Origin: Podocnemis expansa
Lineage: Eukaryota > Chordata > Testudines > Podocnemididae
Direction: 5' to 3'
NCBI GenBank assembly: GCA_007922195.1
Contig: ML681996.1
Location: 20,004,804-20,068,803 of the forward strand
DNA: 64,000 nucleotides
Part shown: in pieces, positions 11,757-23,145 of the stretch
Layout: every line of letters begins with the position of its first letter
How positions within the stretch are numbered: the stretch's first letter is position 1
Made by a program: the position numbers and the translations under genes
Notes under the pieces: generated by a model
What the model saw: only the letters and a program-made list of their open reading frames with translations
What the model was told of the DNA's origin: nothing
The model's database searches: none

Positions 11757-11889
11757 GGGTACATCTACACTGGAGCCTTAGGTTGACCTGAGGAAGGCTA
11801 AGTTGGCCTACAGATCCCCATGGCCACACTGGGCTCCTATTAAGTCAACTTAATAACACCACCTTTTAAGGTTGTCTCAATCCTTAAGT

Positions 11890-12206
11890 CATAGAATCAT
11901 AGGGTTGGAAGGGACCCCACGAGGTCATCTAGTCCAACCCCCTGCCAAAAAAAAGCAGGACCACTCCCATTAGATCATCCCAGTCAGTGTTTTGTCCAGC
12001 TGGGACTTGAACACCTCCAGAGATGGAGATTCCACCACCTCCCTAGGCAGCTTATTCCAATGCTTCACCACTCGCCTAGTAAGGAAGTTTTTCCTAATAT
12101 CCAGCCTGGACCGCCCCAGCTGTAACTTGAAACCATTGGTTCTCGTTCTGCCCTCTGTTACTACCGAGAACAGTTGAGCTCCCTCCTCCTTGGAGCAACC
12201 CTTCAA
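11890..12206 (-). pseudogene. CR1 LINE, 3' end of ORF2 plus tail
   Basis: Minus-strand CR1 3' fragment. The complement of its tail is visible as 'tcatagaatcatagggttgg'. The frame 12206-11970 encodes the ORF2 C-terminus ([19 protein letters not shown]...[30 protein letters not shown]) and aligns almost residue by residue with 22668-23054, so both are the same CR1 subfamily. It is 5'-truncated, which is usual for LINE insertions. Confidence 0.9.
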
Positions 12207-12310
12207 GTCAACCTTATTAAGTCAACTTAAGCCAATGTAGGTGGGGGAAAGCCCTTAAGTCAACCTAATTGGCTTCCAGGCTCCCTCTAAGAGTTCCTGG
12301 CCACCAGAAA

Positions 12311-13243
12311 CAGAGGCGGCTTTTGGGGTAGGTGAGGCAGGTGGCCCCGCCACTCTGTCAGCACACTGCAGGGGAGCTGGGTGGTTGCCTGCTTCACTCA
12401 AAAACTACATCCAGGGCTGGAGTGGCTCAAGGGGCGCTGGTTCGAAACAGCTAGCCCAGGGGTAGAGCAGGCCAGCTCAGAGGCTGGGCTCCACTCTCCC
12501 ACCCCTCCCTTGGGCTGGCTGTTTCACCCCAGGGGCCAGCCCAGAGTGGCCCCCTGCATCTCCCACCCACATACATAAGGTGACACTGACAGGCCAGGGA
12601 GGGAGTTTAGCTCCATCTCGGCTGGGTGCAAAGCAGTGGCTGCTGCTGTAATCCCTGCAGGCTGAGGCTGGGAGCAGCATGAAGCATGGCTGGCTGAGGG
12701 GAGGCACTACCACCATGGAGTTTTCTGAAGAGACACTGAGAAAGTAGCTAGACAAGGTGTGTGCACTGGCTGGCTGGCCTGGTCTCTTTCACCCCTTTTC
12801 CCCATGTGGCCTGTTCCTGGCCAGGGTGTAGACCTGCACTTGCGACCACGGGCTGCCTCCTGCACCCTTTTTGGCCCCTACACATGCCTGTGGGAGATGG
12901 AGAGGGCCTGTGCCATTCTGGGAACCCAGAGGAGAAAGGAGACATCAGTGGGCTCACTCCTCCCCTCGCAGTGCAACCATCTCCTGGTCCCAACCCAGGG
13001 TACTCCCCGATCCACCTCTGTGCCCTCCCCCCAGTGTCCTGCTTTTCATTGGTTTCCAGTGCGGCTGCAGTTCATTGAACCAAAGGGGGGCTGTTCTTGT
13101 ATGACCGTTAGGTATCCTGGATGGAGAGTTAGTCCAAATTCACATTCCTCATAATTAGGATTACAACATCCTAGTTTAGTTCCTATAGGTGGCCCCACTG
13201 TGGGCCTTCGCCTTGGGCCCCAGAGAGCCTAAGGCCACCTCTG
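12311..13243. mobile_element. hAT-like element (933 bp)
   Basis: Starts cagaggcggctttt and ends ggccacctctg, with an 8-bp target duplication accagaaa (12303-12310) and accaggaa (13244-13251), one mismatch. The interior is GC-rich with overlapping frames (12477-13154) but no transposase homology. It is inserted in the MITE at 11757-13400. Confidence 0.8.
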
Positions 13244-13789
13244 ACCAGGAAGGATTGACCTATCACCTGCCAGTGTGGATGCAGATAGTCGACAGAATTT
13301 TCAGCATATACTATCTAAGTCAAATTAACAAGGTTGACATTAAGTTGACTTAAAGTCAACCTTTTAGGTCGACTTAACAGCCTCCAGTGCAGACATGCCC
13401 TTAGAGTCTAGTCTAGCAACACCCATAAATGAGTGCTCAGCTTTAAGAATATGAGAAGCCCAAACTGCCTTCTGATCAGAAAGAAGGGGAAGAGAAAGAT
13501 ACTGAGTGAACAATATTGGGGGAGATAAAGAAAGTACATCTAATAATTAATGTTATGAAAGAATTATACACATAGTGAGAGGAGGGAAAAGTGCTGATGG
13601 TTAAAAGCCCCTTTCTGTGTCTTTGAATGAATCCTGGCTGTGAGAATCCCTTCAAATCTTTATTTGAACTTTGGTCACAGGAAGCTCTTTTGATTAATAC
13701 TGAGAAACCCTGCCTGTAAAGAAGTTTAACTGTAATTAAATAATCTCTGGCTGTTGACATCCCTGTTATATAAACTCCTAATGCTGAAT

Positions 13790-13880
13790 TAGAGGCAAGG
13801 AGTCCTGAGGCACTTAAAGACTAACAAATTTATATATCGCATGAGCTTTTGTGGGAGGAAAATTCCACTTTGTTAGCTGC
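13790..13880 (-). repeat. Penelope-like tail, single arm
   Basis: On the minus strand this reads as the Penelope-like tail: the plus strand shows 'caaggagtcctgaggcactt', 'aaagactaacaaatttatat' and 'gcatgagcttttgtgggagg'. Unlike other copies, no opposing arm follows. Confidence 0.65.
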
Positions 13881-16800
13881 TTTGAAGATGGCTAAAGTTA
13901 CTGAGTGGGATGAAAATAAATGCAAGGGAGTGTATGACACGGGATGAGGTCATACTGTAACAGCAAATCAGAGCTGTTGTTAAGGTTCAAACACTGGGAA
14001 ACAGCACTTAGATGAGGGTGAAGGCAAATCACCTGCTGTAATGGGAAAAGAATCCATAGTCATGATTTAATCTTGCTTTCACACAATCAAATCAAGCAAT
14101 CTGCATATCAATTCTAATTCAGCTGTTTTTCTGACGTCTTGATGTCCCATTGACTTTCTTGAACACTGTTGTTAACAAGTTATTGACAGAGTGATTAATG
14201 ATGGAAGTGCTCAGCAACTTTTTCTTGAGTGTTGTGATTTCTGATGCCAGTTTTGTGCCCATTTATTCTTTTGACAGAGATCGTTGAATTGTTTTTCTTC
14301 ACCTGACTTTGGCTCTCTTGTCCTGTCATGCTGCCCATTAAACTACTCAGTAACTCTCAACAAGTGTGTGAACTTTTTTTTTTTTAAATGCTGGTTGCAA
14401 TTTTGCCCACTACAGACACATTCTTGAGTGCTCTACATGAAAGCCTTGTAGTAAAATTTCTTCAAAAGATAATTTTTAACCAAAGTCAAAAGCAATCCCT
14501 CATAAAAGGGATAAAAGCTATTTAAGGGATAGCTTTTGGTGAAACTCAAATGGTTCAGACATTTTGTTCAATTTGCTTAGGATAAATACAACAATATTTT
14601 TTTGCCAAACTGAAGATGATCTTATTCAAATATTTTTCTCTTCCTTCACTGTGTTCTCCCTGACACTTTTCCCTCCCTAACCTTATTTTCTTTCTACTGC
14701 TTACTGAGCTCATTTTGTGTCCCCAATCTCACAGAGACTCAACATTGCAGTTATCTCTCCTTTTGATCCTCTATCCAGCTCCTTACATCCTGCTTCCCTT
14801 CTTCTATGCAGATCTCCTAAACAGACTCCTGGCAATCCAACGTGTAGCCAGCTCCCTTTCATGTTCACTTGTATCCAACCCTTTCATCTTTGTCCATCAA
14901 GTTGTAAACTGGAGCTGCAATATCCTTCTGCTTTGTTCCAGTGTCTCCAAATTAAATTTTGCATTATTAAGGGATTTCCTAGCCAGTGATGCCCCAAATG
15001 TGTATTCACACTACTACAGGAGCAATTTCTTGTCATAACCTCGTTTTCTACTGAATATGACCCATGATCATATCTTTATTATAAGAAACAATTCTTTACC
15101 ATTAATAATTTGTATCATGCAACTTGGAATACCTTAAAGTCTTACACACTGTAAGTTGCAATATAGAGAGTCATCAGACTTGGCAGGAGATCTACAAGTC
15201 TTGCCCTTAATTTCTGCTGTATAGACCCTGTGAAAGAGTTCAGAATAGAATGCTATTAAACTGAAAAGACATGTTGCCTTGTCATCTAATAAGCTATCTA
15301 GGAAGTTAGCCAAAAGTTTTACAGTTAAAATATGCATTCCTAGCATTTAAAACTGTGAGAGCCTTCTTCTATGTTACTTTTTTGCCCGCGTTTTGTGGGT
15401 GTTGCACTTTTTTATCCCTTCCACTTTTCTGAAAGCTATTTTCTGGAGCTCATACATCCTAACTTCTCTCCTTGACCAGTCTTCTTAGGATTTCACATAA
15501 ACACTTCTTTTGTCTTTAGCATATGAACAACTACATGTGTATGTCTAAGTTATGACGTACTATGGTAAAAAATAAATTGTATTGTATACCATATTGGGCT
15601 AATACAAAGAATTACACCTGTCCATACATATACAGATCTGCTGTGCTACAAAGATAGTAGAAGGTTTGAACTAGCCTGCGAGCTTTTTGTGATCTGGTCT
15701 TTAAATTTAAAAGTTGTATTTTTCTCGCAGGAGATTAGTATGACTTTGAAGTTAGGCTGTAGTCCTGTATGTGAGGCCACAATTAACTCCTTTTGTTGTG
15801 TGGGTTATAATTCCTTTTTAACTCAGTGTTCTTTTCCTGCCACTTTGAAGTGATATAAAGATTCTGGTCTTCCCATACTGCAAAATGAACTGGCCAGAAT
15901 ATCCTGATGTCAAGCATGTAAACATTGCAGAGTACTTGAGAGACACTGATTTTTAAAATAAGTATCATCAAATCTTCAGTCATGAGATTAGAGCTCTCTT
16001 ATTAGAATTATGTTACTTTAGTCTACTTTAAAGCTGTCCTAGGACTGTATTGATTTTTAGATGCCCTGAAATATTTCTATGCCAAGAAAAACATAATGTA
16101 ATACTTTAATTGCAGGGAGATATGCTTGGAAAATCATTATAAATATAAATAAAAATGTAAAGATGTAAATCATTATAAATAAAGATGGAATAAAGGCCAT
16201 ATAGCCTGTTCTAACTCATGAAGCCTCCATAAAAATAACCTTTGAAGAGATGTGGACAGTCTTGTAGCTTAACAGCTCTAAGATTTTGCATTCACTTTTC
16301 CCTGATGTTTACAAGAACTATGCACTTATAGGACTTCTTTTTTTCCCACTCTCACAGAGCTCAATCATCCTATAAAAGATCAAAATTCTGTTCAGATCTA
16401 TAACCCTGATGGATATGGAGAACTGAACAATAAGATATCTGAAAATAATAGGCACATGTTTTGATGTAGATTTCTCTTCTTGCATGTGAAGATTTTTTAA
16501 AAAAAAGTATAGGCTGCTGGCTATACTATACCCCAGTGACTAATAAACTGAGAACAAATATAAAAAGAGACTAGATGATGATAATACAACATTTTTTTTT
16601 CATTTGAAAGAGTAGGTTTAAAAAAACACCTGCAATACATTTTTACCCAAAAGCATTTTAAGAAAACAGTAAGAACAGAATTTGTTTCAATGCAGAATTG
16701 ATGATCCTTTGAACTAGAGAAGATGAGAAAGTAATAGTACAAAAAAATGTAAAGCGATAGTGGTTGACTATCTGATGTCTATAGTTCTCTTAAGTGCTTC

Positions 16801-17009
16801 AAGGCCTCCATTCTAATAACTTTGTTCATTTTTATCATGCAACTTCTAAGAGTGAGAAGAGGAGAGAAAAAAATTAGAAAATTGTTGACTTCTTAGTGTG
16901 GAGTATGTAAACCATCACAAACTTCTTATATAAAGGTACTTCTCCGTAAGCCAAACCATGTAGAGTTCTGAGGACCTCAAAAAATCTGACATTTTAATAT
17001 TTCTTTTAA
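13881..17009. other. AT-rich DNA without recognised genes
   Basis: No coding homology on either strand. Frames at 14715-15038 and 15134-15346 look random. A poly-T tract is near 14375. No element boundaries were clear. Confidence 0.5.
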
Positions 17010-17185
17010 AACCAGAAGAACCACTAAAATAATCTATTCTGATCTCTTGCAAGATCACAGCCCCAAAAACTTCATCCAGTAACTTCTGCATCAAGTCCAT
17101 GTCTTACCTGAGAGCTGGAACATAACTTTTAAAAAGATATTCAGTGTTAATTTAGAAATTGTTAGTGATGGAGAATCGATTTTTC
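17010..17185 (-). mobile_element. Old CR1 3'-region fragment
   Basis: The phrases 'cttcatccagtaacttctgc', 'atcaagtccatg' and 'ttgttagtgatggagaat' match, in reverse orientation, the 3' region of a second CR1 subfamily also seen at 44108-44340 and 50222-50690. It is highly diverged and non-coding. Confidence 0.55.
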
Positions 17186-17365
17186 AAGTAGCCAAGGAGT
17201 TTTTTGAAACACTATATCTTTAAAGTTCATTAAAAAAATAATCCAAGAAAATAATCTACCTGTGAATGAGGTATGATATGGGCAAATTGAGCGGATTTTG
17301 CCTATGTATGAAGACAAGGTAAAAGCCTATGATGAATACTAAGTATATAGCAGAAGCTGAGTTTG

Positions 17366-17541
17366 TTCTTCGAGAGCTGCTCACATCATTCAGTATTAGG
17401 TGTCTATGTGCTGCAGAGTACGATTGGTTGGAAACTTTTAGACCCAGCCTGTCAGAGCAGAGTTGTGGGCCAACACCTCTTCCGGCCACTCCCATGGCTA
17501 TATATATGGCCCCAATCCTGATCGCCCTCAATTCCTTTTAC
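17366..17541 (+). repeat. Left inverted terminal repeat of DIRS-like copy 1
   Basis: Contains catcattcagtattaggtgt, then 'gattggttggaaacttttag' and 'ccactcccatggctatatat'. The complement of each block occurs in the right repeat in mirrored order. Confidence 0.85.
17499..17507 (+). promoter_or_regulatory. TATA-like motif in DIRS terminal repeat
   Basis: TATATATAT lies in the left repeat about 90 bp before the gag frame. It is conserved at 61200-61208 in copy 3 and changed to tatgtattta in copy 2. A promoter role is inferred from position only. Confidence 0.4.
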
Positions 17542-17589
17542 CACTCTCAATGACGGTTTCTGTACAGGCTATTCCTTTCAATCACACAA

Positions 17590-18520
17590 GTGCCTGTCGA
17601 TTCACCTTGTATGAGCCACCCATCCAAGCTGGAAGATCTGTTTGTGGACATCATTCCACCAAGAATCGGTGCTTTTACTGAGAATACAAGTTTGGAGGCA
17701 GAAGACTGCTCCCAACAGCCGCTTATGATGCCAGGTTTCAAATCCTGTGCTGCTTGCTGCAAGGCCTTCCCGCAGGATGACCCCCACGAGAAGTGCCTTC
17801 AGTGCCTGGATGAATTGTAGGAGGCTACGGAGTGCTCCGTCTGTCAGTCCTTTAAACCAAGGACACTGAAAGACAGGGAGCAAAGGTGCCATGCGTTGGC
17901 CTTGGAATAAGGACGGCAGCCTATCACCAGAGAATTGGGGTCATCTTTGGTGCCGGCACTGTGTGCCAGACTGGCACCGAAGTCCTCTCAGCACCGCTCC
18001 TTGCAGGAACAAAAGATGATGTGATTGGTGTCTACATTGGTGCCGAAGTGCGGGCACCAATCCAGTTCTCCTGTTTGGGTCCTTCTTGATACCAAGGCCA
18101 GGAGACTATGGAGATCCTCTTCACCCTGGAGGCTTTTGAGGTAACAAAGGCCCTTCTGCTTTTGCCAATGCCTCCTCCTCCAAAGCAGAGAGGATAGCCT
18201 GCTTCCCTCTTGGGGAAATGGACCGTGCTGGGTGGCACCAATCTTCATCCCCCAGCACTGCAACTGAAAGGAGCTTCCCCCAAGAGCCCCATACATACCA
18301 CCCGGGGATCTACACTCAAGTGCCATAGAACATGCTCTTTCTGCCCCAGGCACTGTAACACCACTGCATCCCCAGCACCAACCATACATACCAGCACCGA
18401 AATAAGTCCGTCACCTCAGTGCTGAGAAATCTCACACTCCCCAAGCCTCAGGGAGGTCTGTCCCTCACAAAGTGGCTGATGGGCCCAGGAAGGATCTCCA
18501 GCACCAAGTGCCTACTGGTA
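17590..18520 (+). pseudogene. DIRS-like gag, N-terminal part (copy 1)
   Basis: The frame at 17590 encodes a Cys-rich module: CAACCKAF...DDPHEKCLQCLDE, then after an in-frame TAG (17818) ECSVCQSFKPRTLKDREQR. The pattern C-x2-C...DPH-x2-C-x2-CL...C-x2-C is the putative zinc-binding region at the N-terminus of DIRS gag proteins and is shared with copies 2 and 3. Downstream frames are broken. The gag is cut at 18540 by a CR1 and resumes at 23146. It is not functional. Confidence 0.75.
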
Positions 18521-18540
18521 CCAGACACGAGTGGCCCATA

Positions 18541-18947
18541 CTTGCGAACAGGGGACAGCAAACAGGGGAGTTTGAGAGGGAAGGAGTTTGTGAAGCTCCG
18601 AGAAGGAGGCAAAGGTGATCCCCTAGCTGAAGCAGCAAGGGACAGAGCGAAACTTGGGTGAGGGTTTGCTAACTGTGTGTTTGTGTCTTTTTCCCTACAG
18701 CTGACTTCTGTTAGTTGTTTCTTACTGCGGGTGGGGGATGTTTGCACATTGTTCCCTGATCACCTTTGAGCACCACCCTCAATCAGCCTTGTGATCACCA
18801 TTCCCCTGTGTGTTTAACGAGAGGCAAGGGCTGACCTAGGCAGAGAAGGCTTTAAAAGCAAGTGGCTGAGCAACCAGGGGGAGCTTGCGAACAGGGGACA
18901 GCAAACAGGGGAGTTTGAGAGGGAGTTTCGGGAGGAGTTTGTGAAGC
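18541..18947 (+). promoter_or_regulatory. CR1 5' UTR with duplicated segment
   Basis: The phrase cgaacaggggacagcaaaca followed by ggggagtttgagaggga occurs twice, 343 bp apart. The second copy directly precedes the ORF1 start at 18949. The CR1 internal promoter lies in the 5' UTR, so a duplication could represent a doubled promoter. That role is inferred. Confidence 0.6.
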
Positions 18948-18948
18948 C

Positions 18949-20005
18949 ATGATGGTGAAGAGGAGCTGCACTGCTGCCAGCACCCCTTCTGTCTCTTCTA
19001 CCTGTGTCTGTAGCCAGACAGAGATCTTGACAATAGATATCTCTACCCAGACCCTGGTGTGGACTTGCAGGGACTGCAGCCTGCAGTTCCCTGTCTCCAA
19101 CGATCTGGCTGGTGAGATGAATCGATGTGACAGGTACCTGCTGGTGGAATCTCTCAGGAGGCAGGTGGGAGAGTTACAGGAGGAGGTGTCTCGGCTCAGG
19201 AGGATCCACACCCTGGAGAAGTTCTTCGACAGCATCCACGAGGAGAAGTGCAAGAAGGAGGGCACTATCCAGGTGCTGGAGACTACTGCCACAACACTGG
19301 AGATGGATGCAGAGCCTGTGGTGGGGGGAGGACACTGGCAGCTGGTTACCTCTGGCAGCAGACAGCGCTCCACCCCTGCTCACAACCCACCCTCCGTTGT
19401 GGCGAAGAATCATTATGTGGTGCTAGAGGTGTTGAAAGAGGTGGAAGAGGAGAGGCCAGGCACCCCCGAGGGTGGGAGGATCACAGTCACCACAGCTAGG
19501 AGTAATCGTAGAGTTGTGGTGGTTGGGGACTCACTTCTGAGGGGGACGGAGGCACCCATCTGTCACCCTGACAAGGTCTCTCGAGAGGTATGCTGCCTGC
19601 CAGGTGCCCGCATCCGAGATGTTATGGAGGGACTGTCAAGAATCATCTTCCCCTCTTGACTACTACCCCATGCTTCTCATCCATGTGGGAGCCAATGATA
19701 CTGCGAGAGGTGATCCTCAGCAGATCAAAGGCTCTGGGAGCGAGGGTGAAAGAGTTTGGAGCACAGGTGGTGATCTCCTCGATTCTTCCAGTCAAGGGTA
19801 GGGGCCTGAGCAAAGACAGATGCATCCTGGAGATGAACTCCTGGCTATGAAGATGGTGTCGTCGGGAGGGCTTTGGCTTCCTTGACCATGGGTTGCTGTT
19901 TCAGGAAGAAGAACTGCTAGACAGACATGGACTCCATCTTTCAAGGAAGGGGAAGAGCATATTTGGACACAGACTGCCTGACTTAGTGAGGAGGGCTTTA
20001 AACTA
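18949..20005 (+). pseudogene. CR1 ORF1, SGNH-esterase type, frameshifted
   Basis: The start MMVKRSCTAAS is followed by a Cys-containing N-terminus (CVCSQ...CRDC), a predicted coiled coil (LLVESLRRQVGELQEEVSRL, roughly residues 62-81), and a C-terminal SGNH/GDSL-like esterase. Esterase blocks are VVVVGDSLLRG (Ser nucleophile), then in another frame HVGANDTA (Asn block, near 19685), then GLSKDRC...EMNSW, and finally DRHGLHLS near 19920 (Asp-His block). Two frame changes between 19650 and 19760 and a stop at 19848-19850 break it. Esterase domains in CR1/L2 ORF1 proteins are described, and a role in nucleic acid or membrane handling is proposed for them. The protein is probably inactive here. Confidence 0.85.
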
Positions 20006-20199
20006 GGTCTGAAGGGGGAAGGAGACCAAAGCCCACAGGTAAGTGACAATGTGGGAGATGAGGGGGAAGGGATGGAACTTGGGGGGTGCTGGGGCTGGGG
20101 CTGTAACTCCAGGGATAGAAGAGAGGGTAGTTGGAACATGCAGGGGGAATCAAATAATCATCTTAGGTGCTCTAATGAAGCGCTAATACCTGAGGCAAG

Positions 20200-23054
20200 T
20201 GGGGGAGGTCAACACCAAGAGAAAATGCAGGGGGGTAGATACAATAGAATTGAAAATCAAAATGGGAAAGTAGGGCAATCGGCCTGGTATCTTAGGTGCC
20301 TATACACGAATGCGAGAAGCCTGGGAAACAAGCAGAAAGAATTGGTAGTACTGGCGCAGACAAAGAACTATGATATAATTGGGATAACAGAGATGTGGTG
20401 GGATAGTTTGCGTGACTGGAGCTCTGCAATGGATGGGTATAAACTGTTCAGGAAGGACAGGCAGGGAAGAAGAGGGGGAGGAGTAGCGCTATATGTAAAA
20501 GAGCTCTAGGACTGCTCAGAGCTTCATTATGAAAGTGGAAACAAGCCAGTTGAAAGTCTGTGGGTTAAGTTTAGAAGGGAGAGCAACAAGGGGGATGTCG
20601 TGGTGAGTGTCTGCTATAGACCACCAGATCAGAAGGAGGAGGTGGATGAGGCATTCTATGGACAACTGGTGGAAGTTTCTAGATCACAGGCCCTGGTTCT
20701 CATGGGGCACTTCAATTACACCGACATCTGCTGGGAGGCCAATACAGCAGTGCACAGGCAATCTAGGGGGTTTTTGGAGAGTGTTGAGGACAACTTCCTG
20801 GTACAAATGCTGGAGGAATCAACTAGGGGCCTTGCACCTCTCGACCTGCTGCTCACAAACAGAGAAGAATGTATCAGGGAAGTAGAAGTGAATGGCAACC
20901 TGGGTAGCAGTGACCATAAGATCATTGAGTTCAAGATGCTGATTAAAGGAAAGTACAAAAGAAGCAAAACGCAGACCCTGGACTTCAGAACAGCAGATTT
21001 TGCCTCCCTCAGGGAACTGATGGGCAGGGTCCCTTGGGAGGCTGATCTGAAGGGGAAAGGTGTCCAAGAGAGTTGGCTGCATTTTAAAGAAACCCTGCTA
21101 AGGGCACAGGAAGATACAATTCTGATAAGGAGAAAGCACAGCAAATGTGGAAGGCGCCCACTGTGGCTTAACAGAGAGCTCTGCACTGAGCTGAAGCATA
21201 AAAAGGAAGCTTACAGGAAGTGGAAGCTGGGACAGATGATTAATGAGGCACATAAAGACATTGCTCGGGACTGCAGGGATAAAATCAGAAAGGCCAAAAG
21301 ACAAATGGAGTTGCGGCTAGCAAAGGATGTGAAGGATAACAGGAAGGGGTTCTACAAGTATATTAATAACAAGAAGAGGATCAGGGATGGTGTAGGCCCC
21401 TTACTGAATGGGGCAGGTATTCTCGTGACAGAGGATGAGGAAAAAGCTGAAGTGCTCAATATTTTTTTTACTTCAGTTTTCACAGGCAGGGTCAGCTCCC
21501 AGCCCACTACACTAGGTATGGTAGCTTGGAGAGAAAAAGAAAGGCCCTTGGTGACAGAGGGTCAGTTTAGGGACTACTTAAAGAAGCTAGATGTACACAA
21601 GTCCATGGAGCCGGACAAACTGCATCCGAGCATGCTGAGGGAGCTGGCTGATGAGATAGCAGTACCATTGGCCATTATCTTTCAAAACTCATGGTGAATG
21701 GGGGAGGTGCTGGAGGACTGGAAAAAAGCAAATATAGTACCTATCTTCAAGAAAGGGAAAAAGGAGGATCCAGGGAATTACAGACCTGTCAGCCTCTCCT
21801 CAATCCCTGGAAAAATCATGGAGCAGCTTCTCAAAGAATCCATCCTGAAACACTTGGAGGAAAATAGAGTGATCAGGAACAGTCAGCATGAATTCACCAA
21901 GGGTAAATCATGCCTGACCAACCTCATTGCCTTCTATGATGAGATGACTGGATTTGTGGATGTGGGAAGAGCCATTGCTGTGATATACCTCGACTTTAGC
22001 AAGGCTTTTGATACAGTTTCCCACAGCATTCTCATTGGCAAATTAAGGAAGTATGTGTTGGATGCATGGACTTTAAGGTGGATAGAAAACTGGCTAGATC
22101 AATGGTTTCAGCGTGTAGGAATCAATAGCTCCACGTCAAGTTGGCAACCAGTAACGAGAGGTGTGCCCCAGGGGGTCGGTCCTGGGGCCACTTCTTTTCA
22201 ATATTTTCATTAATGATCTGGACGATGGGATAGATTGCACACTTAGTAAGTTTGCGGATGATATCAAGCTGGGAGGAATGGTAGACACGCTGGAGGGCAG
22301 GGACAGGATTCAGGGTGACCTTGACAAATTGGAGCAGTGGGCCAATAGAAATCTCATGAGGTTCAACAAGGACAAGTACAAAATCCTGCACTTGGAACAG
22401 AAAAACCCCATGTACTGCTACAGGCTGGGGAGTGATCAGTTAAGTAGCAGCACTGGAGAAAAAGACCTGGGAGTCATGGTGGATGGGAAGCTGGATATGA
22501 GTCAGCAGTGTGCGCTTGCTGCCAAAAAGGCCAATGGCATACTGGGCTGCATCAGAAGAAGTGTTGCCAGCAGATCGAGGGATGTGATCGTTTCCCTCTA
22601 TTCTACACTGGTGAGGCCACAGCTGGAGTACTGTATCCAGTTCTGGGCTCCCCGCTACTAAAAGGACATGGACAAATTAGAGAGAGTCCAGCAGAGTGCA
22701 ACAAAAATGATCAAGAGGCTGGAGCACAAGCCCTATGAAGAAAAACTGAAGGAACTAGGCTTATTTAGCCTGCAGAAGAGAAGACTGAGGGGGGATTTGA
22801 TAGCAACCTTCAACTACTTGAAGGTTTGCTCCAAGGAGGATGGAGCTCGACTATTCTCAGTAGTAACAGAGGACAGAACGGGAAGCAATGGTTTTAAGTT
22901 GCAGCTGGGGAGGTCGAGGCTGGATATTAGGAAAAACTTTCTTACTAGGCGAGTGGTGAAGCATAGGAATAAGCTACCTAGGGAGGTGGTGGAATCTCCA
23001 TCCTTGGAGGTGTTTAAGGCCCAGCTGGACAAAACCCTGGCTGGGATAATCTAG
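20200..23054 (+). pseudogene. CR1 ORF2: APE endonuclease and reverse transcriptase
   Basis: Target-primed retrotransposition enzyme. The endonuclease shows YTNARSLGNKQ, the catalytic-Glu block GITEMWWDS, VCYRPPDQ, MGHFNYTDICW and SSDHKIIEF. In the fourth block the usual Asp of GDFN is His, so nuclease activity is probably lost. The RT shows the fingers block (ANIVPIFKKGKKEDPGNYRP), YLDFSKAFDTVSH, GVPQG, then FADDIKLGG with an intact catalytic ADD. The C-terminus runs to LDKTLAGII. Disabling changes are a TAG at 20507-20509, a TGA at 21695-21697, a +1 frameshift in a G run near 22170, and a TAA at 22659-22661. The frame is otherwise continuous, which suggests fairly recent insertion. Confidence 0.92.
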
Positions 23055-23145
23055 TGGGAGTAGTCCTTCTTTTTTGGCAGGGGGTTGGACTAGGTGACCT
23101 CATGGAGTCCCTTCCAACCCTATGATTCTATGATTCTATGATTCA
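23055..23145 (+). repeat. CR1 3' UTR and ATTCTATG tail
   Basis: A short 3' UTR containing 'gggttggactaggtgacctc' ends in three tandem copies of an attctatg-type octamer, the template-recognition tail of CR1. Confidence 0.9.

Larger units (their letters stand above)
11757..13400. mobile_element. Harbinger-like MITE carrying two nested insertions
   Basis: Ends are gggtacatctacactggag and the complement of ctccagtgcagacatgccc, the same terminal family as 5572-5928. TTA at 11754-11756 and 13401-13403 is the 3-bp duplication typical of PIF/Harbinger. The interior again uses gtcaacttaa and its complement. A CR1 tail (11890-12206) and a hAT (12311-13243) are inserted, so the original element was only about 400 bp. 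Confidence 0.8.
18541..23145 (+). mobile_element. Nearly full-length CR1 LINE inserted in DIRS gag
   Basis: About 4.6 kb, in the same orientation as its host. It has a 5' UTR with a duplicated segment (18541-18595 and 18884-18947), ORF1 (18949-20005), ORF2 (about 20200-23054) and a 3' tail ending in tandem attctatg units, as CR1 elements do. Flanking gag sequence is continuous in homology with copy 2 on both sides. Clear target duplications are absent, which is common for CR1. Few disabling mutations (about three stops and one frameshift in ORF2) make it the youngest LINE in the window. Confidence 0.92.

Noticed and set aside
14715..15038. 107-codon frame in AT-rich DNA
   Set aside because: No recognisable domain and no splice or promoter context to support a gene.
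18660..18712. Splice-acceptor-like 'tttttccctacag' in the CR1 5' UTR
   Set aside because: A chance match is likely; no partner donor or exon was supported.
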